A stretch of DNA of 64,000 bases from Cephalotrichum gorgonifer (taxonomy: Eukaryota > Ascomycota > Sordariomycetes > Microascales > Microascaceae). How positions within the stretch are numbered: position 1 is the stretch's first letter; every line of letters begins with the position of its first letter. The stretch spans positions 1,553,713 through 1,617,712 of the forward strand of contig ONZQ02000008.1 in NCBI GenBank assembly GCA_900312665.1, written 5' to 3'. Below, piece after piece: positions 51,494-63,291 of this stretch. A program made the translations under genes and the position numbers. The notes under the pieces were generated by a model. The model did no database searches. It was given only the letters and a program-made list of their open reading frames with translations, and was not told the origin of the DNA.

Positions 51494-52404
51494 CTATGGC
51501 TTGTAGTATATCTGGCCCTGCCCGCTGAGGTCCGCGTTCGCACTCTGGTATACTCCACCATGGGCACCGTGGCACGCACTGCCGTTCTCGTGCACTTGGT
51601 TGTAAGGCGATGTGTCGCGCAAGTTTCCCATCTCATTACCTGCAGCAACGTACACTCCGTTGTTCCGACCGCTCGGAAGTATGGGTTCCTGGGCCAACCC
51701 GGTGTTTCTATTGCGGCGGTGTAGGAAGTCCAGGGTCGTGCTGACGGCTGGCTGCTGTGCAACGATGCTATGGGTGGACCTGTTAGCCTTATATGCTTAC
51801 CGAAAGGCCGAGTACATTCGGCGAGGGATGGAATAGAGGCAGGGGAGGACATGTGAAGTCATGGGATGTGGGTACTTGAAGAACACGTCGATAGACTAAC
51901 AAGACAATGATGGACAGCGTCACCTCGACCCATTGAAGCGTGCAGCTAGTGCCAATGCAGACCTTTTTGATGCTTAGGAACTGGAAGACCGTGGCTACGC
52001 CCCACCCGACGACTTCCATCACGTTGAATATGGCGAAAAGCTTGTAGTTGGCAAATTGGCGGAGGCGCTTAGCCTTTTGTGTCAGGATTTGGTACTGTAT
52101 GACGAGGATACCCTTAACGCCCTACGGTTAAGTTAGAGTGAGTCCCTGAGTGAGAGCTTTCAGGATGAGGGACGGAGGATAGAAGGTGGGGTAGATGGTG
52201 GAAAACGGGGAGCAAGTATGGGTGGGGGGGGAGGGATTGTGTTGTTACTATTGTTAATGCTATGATCTGGCCTCGAGTAAATGGAACAGGCATGGTCATC
52301 CGGTAAATGGTGACTATGATGATGGCGATGATAATGATCAGCTGTATGGTATGGAACAGGCTCACACGGCGTGTGTCAAAGAAAGATGACTCCAGGATTG
52401 ACAT
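51494..52404 (-). CDS. Fungal four-span membrane protein
   Basis: Exons are 52404..52249, 52121..51901 and 51767..51494, giving 216 aa. Introns of 127 and 133 nt are long for this window but restore one frame, with donors GTAACA and GTTAGT. The product begins MSILESSFFDTRRVSLFHTI and shows four spans: IQLIIIIAIIIVTIY, GQIIALTIGVKGILVIQY, NVMEVVGWGVATVFQFLSI and WVEVTLSIIVLFIVA. A short Cys loop (VCIGTSCTLQW) sits between spans 3 and 4. The tail is polar and Asn/Gly/Tyr-rich. From memory it belongs to a conserved ascomycete family of uncharacterised small membrane proteins with a FFDTRRV start. Confidence 0.8.
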
Positions 52405-53701
52405 GGTGGTGCAGTTTCAGTGGTGAGCGAGGACAATCTTTCTGGGTGGATTTGAACAAGGTTTGTCGTATTTGCGTCGTGATCGCGGGTTTACAGTTCC
52501 CTGCCTATTGTCTATTGGCATAACTCAACAAAAGGAAGTTGCTTGAGACTAGAAACGATATAGGAGGAAGGTGTCAAGAACCAAAAACCGCGCTGTTTTT
52601 GTTGCGAAGTTGAGCTAATAAATACCTTTTGAACGCGGATGTTTTCTAGATTGCAGGGTGTTTCCGAATGCGAGCACTCTGTCCACGTCGTACTGGAATT
52701 CTCTACTCAGCCAAAAAGCCAACGCCCCCTGCGCTGACGGGCTCGTTGAGCTGTAGCCACTCCCGCGTGGCGGCCGAGTTGGGAGGTGTAGTTAGAATAG
52801 GATCGCATTCGGACTCCGGATAAGCTTACCTTGGCCGTGTTCGCCCTGGCTCTGCTGCAATGTTGGTACGCCTACGCCCCGGCTAAGCGGCTAGGACTGG
52901 TCAGGGCTGATCTGACGCCCGTTCGACAATCCGGCAGCGGGATGTAACGAGCATTAACTCTAATTCTTCAAAATCAATGGACCAATAATACGTGACGCTT
53001 CATCCTTCTCAAGGCCCATCCCTAACCTTATAACCGAACCACTAATGTCGGGCCCGACCATGTTGCCCTAAACTGCTGTAGAGGGCTGCACATGAATTGT
53101 GGCATATTCAAGTTCACGCTCCATAGTAGCGATACTATATACATTTACTATTGCCATGTCATGAGTCCTGTTCGCTGCACAGTCAGCTCTTCGGGAAAGC
53201 GGCACAGCACAGGTACCAACGATTCTTCGTCGCCACCAAGTCGATTCTTGCATGCTTCGAAGATACAAGCTTGCTTATACTTTTTTCAAAGCATGTAAAC
53301 ATAATACTTGTGAGCCAACGCGCTGATATGTTGCGTCCTGCATGACAGAGCACTAAGACGGAAGCAAATTAAGGGCGGAATAGTGCCTGTTTGGAAAGAC
53401 GACCTGATGTAAGCGCTTGTGAAATAGTAATACTGGAGTTCCTATGTGAGTGCGAGGGCTGAATGAGACGATCGACAGCTTACACCTGCGAGAATATTTG
53501 ACCCCTGGGCCAAAATTTCCGTTCATGCCCTGTTGCACTCCCTTGAGAAAAATGCTGGCTAATATCCAAAATCTTCCCACAGATCTATTATTTTACAGGG
53601 AGCGAGTGTTGATTAAAATTAAGATTTCATTACTAGAGGAAAATACTATTATATATAAACCCCAAATATGCAACTGCCATCAGCTACTGCCATCAGCTAC
53701 C
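52405..53701. other. Intergenic, no gene seen
   Basis: About 1.3 kb. Small frames at 53068-53345 and 53353-53580 overlap on both strands and are not protein-like. The right part should be the 3' end of the amidase gene. Confidence 0.45.
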
Positions 53702-55664
53702 TCAGATCAGGATCTCTCCGCCAGTGAGGGTGCGTCCCGCCTTCGGGGGCGTCAAGATTCCGGCCTCAACCAGGTCCTGCGCCAGCTTCACGATCAGACC
53801 ATCGCAGCCCTTGGCAGCCATGACGTTCACAGCGACGGGGAACTGCTCAGCATGGCCGGTGATGCCGCTCTTCGCCGAGATCTCGCCGAGGGGGAACACG
53901 AAGTCGGGGACCTCGGTAAAAGGCGAGATGCGGGAAGTGCCGAAGCCAACGGGCGCGCCGGGTTTGGCGTTGTACTGGTTGCGAGGGTTCTGGCGACCTG
54001 AGTTGCCCGGGTAGATGACGATGGAGGAGGAGCACTGCGCCTCGTCCTCGACGGGGGTGAGGTAGTTGGTCGAGATCCAGTCCATGAGGATGGTCTTGTT
54101 GCGGAGGGCATCGGTGAGGGCAGAGTCAGGGTAGGAGTCGCCGAAGGCCCAGCGGGAGAGGGGGACGGGGTTGATGAAGGGGAGACGGCCGTCGTAGGCG
54201 GCTGGGAATTGGTTAGTTATGCTATAGGGTGGGGGCGTTGGTTCGGGTGGGTAGCTTACCGGCGTAGTCGGCATAGAAGCTGTCGCGGAGAAGAGCGACC
54301 TGCTGCTTGGCGATCAAGATGGCGTACGTAAGGTAGTACATCGACGAGATCGCGACATCGCCGGGTGCATCCGCGGGGGGGTTAGCAGCCCACTCGTCCG
54401 CAAGAACTAGAGGGGTCGCCGGGGTGCCGAGAAACTCCGTCAGCTTGCCTAGGAAGTCCACGAAGATGGCGTTGGCGTCCGAGTTCGCCGCGGCGGGGTA
54501 CCCCATCGTGTAGAGCTTGGGCGGGTACTTGGCCTTCTTCCCGGCGAACGACGTGTAGTTGCTCCCGTACAGGACCTGGTTAGCGGTATCCCACAGGGCG
54601 ACGTCGCGAACCAGGAATCCAGCGGTGTCAAGTGCCGGGGATAGAGGCATGACATTGTCGAGGGGTACGAGACCGTGCGAGGGGCGCGAGCCGAAGATGC
54701 CCTGCACGCCGGCGGGGCCACGAATGGAACCACCGGTGTCGCTACCAAGGGCGAGATCGAGCCACTCATAGGCGCCGATGGAGGCGCCGGCACCGGAAGA
54801 CGAGGAGGAGGGATCTTGGTAGCCATCGCCACGAGGGTTCCAGGGGGACCCGAAGTCGACCCAATCGGCAGTGGCGGACTCGCCGTTGGCGAACTGGGAA
54901 GGCTTCTGCGCGCCAACGATGACAGCGCCGGCGTCGATGAGACGCTGCACAGAGACGGCGGTGACAGTGTTCTCGGGGTACAGCCTGTACCACGCCCTGT
55001 TGCCGTTCGTCTGCTTGACACCCGCAAGGGCGTAGATATCCTTGATACCTACACGGACACCAGCGAGGGGCTTGTCCTCCGTCGGGGTGTAGTAGATGCG
55101 CGAGGGCACACCGACAGTCATAGCAGAGGCACCAGAGACATGCGCAGACAGCGGCTGGAAGGTGCCGTCGGGCTTCTGGAGGAGGGGCTGGCTGAACGAG
55201 TCGGTGATATCACTGTACAGGCGGTATACTGGGAAGAGCTGGCCCGTGGCCATCTCAAGGAAGTACGGACCCGAGGGGACGTCCTTGTTCTTCAGGGGCA
55301 CGATGAACGTGCTCGTGTTGAGGCCGATGGTAGCCTCAGTGACACCGCAGGTCTTGGTTCCCGGCATGAGGATCGCACCGAGGAAGGCGTCCGAGAAGAC
55401 GTCATCCTTGGAGACCCAGTCCGAGAACAGGGCCGAGAGCTCGGACTGGGCGACGGCCTCCTGGACAACGGTCACGGGGCGGAAGCCATTGATGATGGGG
55501 AGGGAGGATAGAGCCTTGCGCTTGATGGTGACGTTGCCGGAAGAGTAGGGAGAGATGAAGAGATCGACGTTGTCGAGGGTGACGGACATGCCGGTCGAGA
55601 CGAGCTGGGCGGCTGCCGAGGCGATGGCGCCGAGGAGGCATACGGCCGGTCGGAGGACGACCAT
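53702..55664 (-). CDS. Secreted amidase-signature hydrolase
   Basis: Exons are 55664..54260 and 54201..53702 (58-nt intron with AACTAACC branch), giving 634 aa. Signal peptide MVVLRPAVCLLGAIASAAAQ. The amidase-signature triad can be placed: Lys in VRVGIKDIYAL around residue 208, a Ser-rich SSSSSGAGASIGAYEW stretch for the cis-Ser, and the nucleophile Ser in SDTGGSIRGPAGVQGIFGSR around 310. An N-terminal extension of ~190 residues precedes the domain, larger than in bacterial amidases but usual in some fungal secreted members. The C-terminus ends with GHAEQFPVAVNVMAAKGCDG, a standard motif. It hydrolyses an amide or related bond; the substrate is unknown. Its GC-rich body makes long antisense frames that I reject. 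Confidence 0.92.
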
Positions 55665-57777
55665 GGTGGGCGGTGGGTGTGAAAACGAGTGTGAGTTCTA
55701 AAACGAAGGGACAGGTCTGGAGCTGAGCAGACCAAGGTTGGTTGTCTTGCAGTGGCAGTGTTAGTTGTCACACTCGTGGAGGGGAATGGCTTTATTTAAT
55801 AGAAGGGTACTAGGGTACCTGGTCCTTCCCTTATCGACCGTTATCAGGGCGTATTCATGACAAGGTTGTGTCTGCCCTCATGGTCCTCTCCCAAGCACTC
55901 GGGTCAGCCCATCAGGCCGAAAGATACGGGGGTTGTGGAGGGTCTCCAGAGGACGCGTTGTACGTAAGGGGACTTTCCCCCTGCATATCTCCCGTTATCT
56001 TCTCCACTCGTGGCGGTATTCCATGGAAGCTTGCATTCTCCACGTGGGAAAACTGGGGTTATGCCACTAATAGATAGCTCAATAATAGTAGTGCATTATT
56101 CCTTCTGGATTTACCAGTGGTCCCTTGCGGTTGGAGCAGCCGCCTCCAGTGCGACCACAAGTTCAATGGTGACTGAGTTATGTGGGGCATCGCCGCCTTC
56201 CTCTTTCACGTGTGGTAATCTTACCATCGTTGATAAGATACGAGAGGACCCATGCGCAACTACAGACGGGGCTCCACACATTGACCTGTTCTACCCGTAG
56301 TAGGTCTAGCGTCGTAACACCGTTGTGGGAATGGCAGAGGACGTAGCAACAGTCCGGCAGGGGGAGGGTAACATCCTGATAACGATAGGTGAGGGGCAGT
56401 CGGGACACCCAGGAGCTCGGAATGGTCGGAAATCATTTCATATGGTATCCGCATGTTGATGTTGATTCTCATGTTGGACAGTAGTCAGTGCCTGCAGTAG
56501 CGTCCGTCCTGTCTTGGGGAGGGTGGGGTGCAGTCTCGCCGCTTGTGAGGGCAACGGCCAAGCTCGGCAGAGGGTACCGACATTGGGCCCAGACTTGTTA
56601 TCGTGCGCCTGTCCGTCCAGCGGCTTGCAGCGATGTAGAAGCAGAATCAATAGTTGCCTCTAGGCCTTCCTTAGGGCCTTGGCTGGCTTTTGTTGAAGCG
56701 AACCTCCTGGATAAGACCTCTTCCCCTTCTTTACTTGTTCGGAGTACGCGGGATCTAAGGCCGATTAGTGATTGTCCGTATTCTAGAAGCCAGACGACTA
56801 TAGTGTGGGCTGGAATGAGGCTCGTATTATTTTCTTTTTGGAGTCTCCACAGTTTTTCCCTACATATAGTGCTGCCATTGGGCGTTCTCGGACTTGGTGC
56901 GAATGTGCTCCACCTCTTCTTATCTTCGTTGCTCTCATCGCCCGACATCGCCCGCACTAACTTTACAAATATTACCCCAACCGGCCCATCCTTTGGAGGC
57001 TTACCTCACAGGGGTCCGTAAGGAAATCTATGTACTTCGTATGCTGCCAAGAGCGTATCGTGAGGTTTATATTGCCTACTATGCTTGCGATGATAAATTT
57101 GTGTCGGAGCTCCGCCCGTGGAGTGGTGGGAGATGTCTTGGCTCACTGCCATAAGAGATCGATATTCGCGACTTCGCAACTAGCCTTTTCGTCTATCAAT
57201 GTTCATGATGTCGTAGAAAATTGTTTTCGTTACCAATGCTTGGCCAGGGCTTCTAATATGACGAGGTCTTTAGAGGAGATTCCCAACCAGTCGCGATGTC
57301 GGATTTAGACAATGATGGATGGAATATACAGATGCCTCGCACCACAAACCTTGTATCTCAAGTTATAATACCCCCTTCTTTTTCTTCCCGCCTTTTCTAT
57401 TTTCCTTCCTATTATTAGCCACATGCCAGTGGGAGAGCAGCTCTAAGTAATTGGGGGAGCACTCCGGTATTATATATAGGTGCTGCCATCCTGTAGGTGG
57501 GAGACCAATTATTAGTTACTTGTATTGTGAAGGCTGGGAATTGTTTTCCTCAATCAGCATGGGAGCTACCTACTTGTTAGTTACGCATGTGTCCTACCAA
57601 AATGTGCAGCACAAATATCGCACAACTAGAATAACTAGAGATAGCGCAAGAAGTGGGGTGAGGGAGGATCGGATAACCCCGCGCTACTTCGGCTAACATG
57701 CACAACCTTGATTGAGCATCGCCAACTCTGTGGAAACGAATCAACCGTCAGCAACACCCCCTACAATTTACAGCACC
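55665..57777. other. Long intergenic region, no gene seen
   Basis: About 2.1 kb between divergent genes. Many overlapping short frames on both strands (for example 56488-57021 and 56598-56957) lack motifs. A few stretches look like decayed repetitive DNA, but I could not match two copies within the window. Confidence 0.45.
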
Positions 57778-59406
57778 ATGACCACCATACTTCATAATGC
57801 CCGGGTATTCCAAACCGTCGGACTGAAGAACCCGGAGCACCACTTCGTAAACTCACTCGCCATCGACAATGCAACTGGCCGCATCACGTACGTTGGATCC
57901 ATCGACGATCCCATCATCGCCAGCCTCAAGGAATCCGCCACCCACCATGATATGAAGGGTCGGGTCGTACTCCCGAGCTTCATGGATGGCCACATGCACC
58001 TCCTTGTCCTCGGGCAGTCACTCAGAAAAGTCGTCCTCAGCCACTGCCAGACCCTAGAGGATGTCCGCGCTTCGATCCGAGAATACGCTGCCGCTCATCC
58101 AGACAACGAGCGGATTCTCTGCTGTGGCTGGATGCCGCATATGACGGATGGAAAGGCCACAGCGGAGATGTTGGACGACTTAGATCCTAGACCCATCTTC
58201 ATAGACTCGAAGGATCAGCATTCGACGTGGTGCAACACCGCTGCGCTGAAGGAGTTGGGCGTGGAGTACGACTATCCTGATCCGCCGGGCGGGACCATCC
58301 ACCGCGACGAGAATGGGGGGGCGACGGGGCTTTTGTCGGAGGGGTGTGCGTTTTTCCTCGTGTGGCCGCATCTCGCGCGCGTCGGGAGCACGAGCTACAA
58401 TACCGAGCTCATCAAGGCTGCCATGGCCACGTACATTGCACAAGGGTATACGGGCCTAGTGGAGATGGCTATGAGCGAGAATACCTGGGAGGCGCTTCTG
58501 GCGCTCCGGGACTCGGAGGGGCTCCCGATGAGGGTCGCCGGATACTGGCTTGTGCGGCCGGGCGATACCGAGGCGGAGACACTCGAGAACGTGGAGAGGG
58601 TGGTTGAGCTGAGCAGGAGGTATAACGCCGAGACAAGCCCGGATTGTCGGATCGTGGGAATCAAGATTATTTGCGACGGAACCATTGACGCATGCACTGC
58701 TGCGTTGACTGAGCCGTATTCTGACGGTACTACCTACGACCTCCTGTGGCCCATGGAGCTGCTGAAACCGGTCGTAGAGAAGGCGATTGGGGCGGGGCTG
58801 CAGTGCGCGCTCCACGCGATAGGCGATGCTGCTATCAAGAATGCAATCGACGTCCTCGAGCTGTATGGTAGTGCAGAGCAGCGCCACCGCATCGAGCACC
58901 TCGAGCTCTCGTCGCCCGAAGACGCGAAGAGGCTCGGGAAGCTGGGCATCACGGCGAGCATCCAGCCCGTGCACTCCGACCCCGCGATCCTTACGCAGTG
59001 GGAGAGGATCCTAGGGAAGCACAGGTGTGGGCGGGCCTTCGCCTATACGGACTATGCCGAGGGCGGGGCGGTGTTGGCGATTGGGTCTGACGCGCCGACA
59101 GCCAACCACGACCCACTGAAGAACCTGTATACGGCTACGACGAGGAGGTCGGCCATTAATCCTGGTCTGGGAGAGGTTACGGTCAATGCGAACTACGCGC
59201 TGGAGTTGGCGGCAGCGATGGTGGCTGCTACGGAGGGGTCGGCGTATAGCTGTTTTGCGGATAGGTGGACGGGGAGGATTGAGGCTGGGAAGAGTGCGGA
59301 TTTGGCGGTACTTGATATGGAGTGGAATGGAGAGAAGTTGTTGGAGGCGAAAGTCGTGCAGACTTGGTTTAAAGGAAAGAAGGTTTTCGATAGCGAAACT
59401 AGATAA
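57778..59406 (+). CDS. Amidohydrolase, YtcJ/Amidohydro_3 type
   Basis: Intronless, 542 aa from MTTILHNARVFQT; the frame opens at 57712 but those 22 residues are Ser/Thr/Pro-rich and unlike the family start. Metal-binding signature FMDGHMHLLVLGQS is near residue 70. Then come DSKDQHSTWCNTAAL, YTGLVEMAMSENTW, the Lys-type ligand region VGIKIICDGTIDACTAAL, CALHAIGDAAIKNAID, RIEHLE and GSDAPTANHDPLKNLY, and it closes with an ADLAVLDMEW strand. This is the order of YtcJ-like amidohydrolases (imidazolonepropionase-like superfamily). No signal peptide, so cytosolic. The substrate is unknown; many fungal members are poorly characterised. Confidence 0.92.
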   Translation: MTTILHNARVFQTVGLKNPEHHFVNSLAIDNATGRITYVGSIDDPIIASLKESATHHDMKGRVVLPSFMDGHMHLLVLGQSLRKVVLSHCQTLEDVRASIREYAAAHPDNERILCCGWMPHMTDGKATAEMLDDLDPRPIFIDSKDQHSTWCNTAALKELGVEYDYPDPPGGTIHRDENGGATGLLSEGCAFFLVWPHLARVGSTSYNTELIKAAMATYIAQGYTGLVEMAMSENTWEALLALRDSEGLPMRVAGYWLVRPGDTEAETLENVERVVELSRRYNAETSPDCRIVGIKIICDGTIDACTAALTEPYSDGTTYDLLWPMELLKPVVEKAIGAGLQCALHAIGDAAIKNAIDVLELYGSAEQRHRIEHLELSSPEDAKRLGKLGITASIQPVHSDPAILTQWERILGKHRCGRAFAYTDYAEGGAVLAIGSDAPTANHDPLKNLYTATTRRSAINPGLGEVTVNANYALELAAAMVAATEGSAYSCFADRWTGRIEAGKSADLAVLDMEWNGEKLLEAKVVQTWFKGKKVFDSETR

Positions 59407-59788
59407 GGCTTAGGAGCTGCGAATAGAAATATCGGGAGAAATGGCGTGAAGAACGCGGTAGGATATAATCAGAACTGAGTCAGTTATTCCTGGCTATTCC
59501 TTGGCTTGTTGCTCGCTCATTTCAAGGATTGTACTCGAGTCCTCGAGATGTGTAAATCTCCCTCGAAGTGATTTAGGATTAACCGGAATAGAGACAGGTA
59601 CACCTCATCACGTCCCCGTATTAATACATAATGATCATTGAACATCGTAAATTCAGACTGTGGTCATTTCTACTTTAAGACCTACTCTTCAAGACCGGCA
59701 GCAAAGACTGGTACTAGCAGCAAAGGCCGGCCCATCCAAGTCGGCGAATCCCAGTTCGTCCCAAGTGCCTACTGTACGGCGGCGGTCC
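59407..59788. other. Convergent intergenic region
   Basis: 3' ends of the amidohydrolase and argininosuccinate synthase genes. Nothing else seen. Confidence 0.5.
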
Positions 59789-61503
59789 TTACGACTCAGT
59801 AAGGGGGGTTCCCTGGGCGATCTTCATCTCACCAAACTTCTGGAGGCGGATAGCGTTGATGTTGATGAAGCCGGTGGCGTCACCGGGCGAGAACGTGTCG
59901 AGGGAGTCCATTGACGCGTCATCCTCGCTGTAGAGGTTGCTGGTCTCGCTGCTGCGGCCGAGAGTGTAGGCATTGCCCTTGTACGCCATCATGCGGACCG
60001 TGCCGTTGACGTTCTGCTGGGAGTAGATGATGCTGTTCTCGACGAACTCGCGCTCGGGGGAGAAGTACATGCCGTTGTAGAGCTGGCGGGACCAGGTGAG
60101 GGTGACGAACTGGTCACGGAGGGCGCGGACCTGGCCGTCCATGACGAGGCCTTCGAGGTCGATATGGGCAAGGCGGCTGTTGAGGGGGGGAAAGCAAATT
60201 GTTAGAGGACGCGTTCGGGGTGGTGGGAGGGGAGGCGGGGGCGGGACTCAGATGAGTTCACTCACGCGATGGTCAGACCGGGGGTGTCGTAGCAGCCACG
60301 CGATTTCTGTAAGAAGGATTAGCGGGCGTTCAGAGGAAGATAGAAGTAAACGGCGGCAAGCGTCTTACCAGGCCGATGAAGCGGTTCTCGACAATATCGA
60401 CGCGGCCAACACCGTTGTCATGGCCAATCTTGTTGAGGAGCTTGAACAGCTCAACAGGCTCGGTAGCCTCGATGTTATCCTCGGTGACAACCTTGACGGG
60501 AATACCCTTCTCGAAGGTGATAGAGAAGTTGTACGGCTTGTCGGGCGCATCGAGGGGGTCAACGGTCATCTTCCACAGCTCCTTGGGGGGAGTGCGGTCC
60601 GGGTTCTCGAGGATGCCGGCCTCGTAGCTGCAGTGGGCCATGTTCTCGTCCATCGACCAGGGCGCCTTGGGGGTGGACGACACGGGGATGCCGTTCTCCT
60701 TGGCATACGCGAGCAGGTCATTCCTGCCCTGGAACTTGGCGATGAAGGCGGGGTCCCTCCAGGGGGCGAAGATCTTGATGGTGGGCTCGATGGCCTTCCA
60801 GGCCAGCTCGAACCTGACCTGGTCGTTGCCCTTGCCGGTGCAGCCGTGGGACATGATGTCGCAGTTGTTCTCCTTGGCGACGCGGACCTGCGCGCGCGCG
60901 ATTACGGGGCGGGCGAGCGAGGTGCCGAGGAGGTAGCGGTCCTCGAAGATGGCGTTGCACTGGATGGCGCGGAAGACGAGCTGCTCGACGAACTCCTTCT
61001 TGAGGTCGACGATGACCATCTTCTCAGCGCCCAGTGAGAGGGCTTTCTGCTCGACCGCGGCCCAGTCCTCCTCCTGACCGACGTCCGCGCACATGCACTA
61101 AATGTTCACCCGTCAGGAATACATATCCCCCTTTGAATGGGGCTGTAGAGTGAGTGGGGTCGTGTGAGAGGGGGTGGTGGACGTACGACGACGGTGTAGC
61201 CAGCCTTCAGGAGGTAGACCAGGATCTTTGAGGAATATTAGCTAGCCTGTACTTGTAGACGCGTGAGCCTCGATGATTCGGGGGGATCGTACGGTTGAGG
61301 TGTCCAGGCCTAGGGAGCAGCGCAAGTTAGCCTAAGTCGTTTCGCAAAGCCGAGAGGGAGACAGGGAGAACGCACCTCCGGAGTAGGCGCTGCGAGATAA
61401 AAGTAAGCAATCATGAATAAAGCTATAGGGGGGCGACCGGGGGAAGGGGGGGGGGGGGGGGTTAGTTGGACTGCACTCACAGACAAACACGACCCAGAGA
61501 CAT
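59789..61503 (-). CDS. arg1: Argininosuccinate synthase
   Basis: Exons are 61503..61481, 61389..61376, 61309..61293, 61225..61187, 61097..60369, 60306..60266 and 60176..59789, giving 416 aa, the usual fungal length. The first four exons are 23, 14, 17 and 39 nt. They spell MSLGRVCLAYSGGLDTST (residues 1-18), so the ATP-pyrophosphatase loop SGGLDTS is split across three exons. Further motifs: CADVGQEEDW, SHGCTGKGNDQVRFE (citrulline/aspartate site), VVTEDNIEATEPVELF and RGCYDTPG. The enzyme joins citrulline and aspartate in arginine synthesis, in the cytosol. A TGACTCA at 61724 suggests Gcn4/CpcA cross-pathway control. Intron 1 holds a run of 16 identical bases. Confidence 0.96.
61446..61461 (+). 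repeat. Run of 16 G inside argininosuccinate synthase intron 1
   Basis: On the coding (minus) strand it is a poly-C tract within the first intron of the gene, upstream of the 14-nt exon. Its length could be variable or misread. Confidence 0.85.
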
Positions 61504-63291
61504 ATTGGCTGATTTTCGAGGCTCTCGCGGGGTATGGCGGGGTATAGTGGGGAGGAAAAGGCAGTGACGTCGTGCTTCGAGAACGTCAAAAAACTGCAAT
61601 TGAGGTCGAGGGGGCGATCGGCAATGGTGGTTCCGATAGCTGAGACTTATATGGCGTAGGAAAGAAACCGGGGCCAAGAGAAGAGCAGAATTGGTTTCTT
61701 GTAGTATTGTTGGGAAAGAGCAATGACTCAAACGGAGCGGGCGTTGTTGGCACCTAGCTAAAGGCGGTCAACGGTGGTCGAAGGAAAAGTTTGACCCTTA
61801 TCGTTATCGGGTCTGGGGCACAGGTACGAGTAGCGAGGTACCACATCCTTTATCATGATCTATACACGTGACGAGATACGCCAGCGGGAGGTGAGAATAC
61901 CCGAGGCGAAGACTCAATCGTTACGTAATGCAGCCTACTAGTAGTCGCTCTCGAAGTCTAAGTGAGGTTGAACAGTATGTTGCTTTGCTAACAATACAAA
62001 TTGCGGGGGGGGGAAATCTCGCCGCAGTGGGCGCCGTTCGAAGATCGATAAGCAATGGGATAAATGACGTAGTTGGTGGTCATTGCGATCATCAACTCCA
62101 TGTTAACTGACCGGAAAGCCTGATTTCCACAGCTCCGAGTTGGGTACGGTTAGTAACATCTCAGGCTTCCCGTCATTCTAGCCGATCCTACCACCGCTAC
62201 CCTAGAAAGTGAATGTCTATGAGGCACCCGACCCTTTGGTACCAGCAATACGCCGATGCCCGTCTTGACCCGGTCCACAATTCACCTATTGAGCTTGCGT
62301 CTTTCCTTGAGCTCGCGTCGTTCCTTGATTCGGTTTCCTTGTTGGTGTGGTTACCGGGTGATGCTTCAAACTATCCAATGCAGTAGTATTTATTATGCAA
62401 AGACACCTCCTATGAAGTAGAAAACTAAGTGTTTACCCACCTCTCCGACTCTGTCTGACCTCATTGCCAGCACAACCATACAGTCAACACGTACGAGTAT
62501 GTATCAATGTGCGATCTCCAATATCTACATCACTACTACAACGATAAGGCCTTTGCTCCGGTTATCGAACAATCTCAGTCTACACTACAGAAAGATATAC
62601 TAGAGCACTATGTTTGTGCAGTCCCTCATTACCAATGACCGGGGAAAGCTATATGTTGAGCTCTTATGGCTCCGCCTGACCTTCCTTGCTAGTATTTATG
62701 TATCTGGCACTTGGTTGTGGGTTGACAAGTGTGGGGCTGGCTGGGGACCCTTGTCGGGTTTACAAGAGGCCAAATAGTAATATCCGACCACCAGAATAGA
62801 CCCGCCTGGGGGAGCAATTAAAACTACAATATTGACTCACCTATGCTAGTGCTTCGCAGGGGCTTGGATGACATTGTCAGATATCCAGTGGACAAAAAAT
62901 GTAAAGCACCTCATGCAGTGCTCTGAGCGAGCATCTTTGATCCACGTGCAGATTCTCCCAAGGGGAATACCACGACAGGCTCCGTTGCTGCAATATGGTA
63001 AAAAGGTAGTTCCCCAAAACGAGGCTGTCTTGTGTCATTCACTCGCAGATAGTTATAAGTTATAAGGCCGTAGATTACTACAAGTACAGCGATCCAAAAC
63101 GATGGCCAAGGTAGCCATCCACACGCGCCCAAGGCTGACGACTGTTAACCACAGGCCAATACTCGAATCTTGGAGCTAGGCGAAAAAAAACACACAAACA
63201 CAACATCAATCAAAACGCTGGATTCTACCAAACCCCTCCCCAACCCCCGTCTAAATCTCCCACGCATAGCCGCTCGTCCCCTCGATCACAC
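61504..63291. other. Intergenic: promoter of argininosuccinate synthase, then no gene seen
   Basis: The left part is the promoter of the minus-strand synthase with the TGACTCA site. The rest (about 1.5 kb) has only small unsupported frames such as 61928-62110 and 62868-63132. Confidence 0.45.
61724..61730 (+). promoter_or_regulatory. Gcn4/CpcA site TGACTCA
   Basis: A perfect match to the TGACTCA element bound by Gcn4/CpcA/CPC-1, about 220 bp upstream of the argininosuccinate synthase start codon. Arginine genes are classic cross-pathway-control targets. Confidence 0.7.

Noticed and set aside
54675..55511. Long open frame on the plus strand across the amidase gene
   Set aside because: It is antisense to a well-supported amidase; the GC-rich third positions of the real gene create it. 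Composition is Arg/Gly/Val-rich without domains.
55800..57300. Possible coding genes on either strand
   Set aside because: All frames are short, overlapping and motif-free, and no splice pattern links them.
60096..61037. 313-codon plus-strand frame over argininosuccinate synthase
   Set aside because: Antisense shadow of a clear housekeeping gene; crosses its introns and shows no motif.
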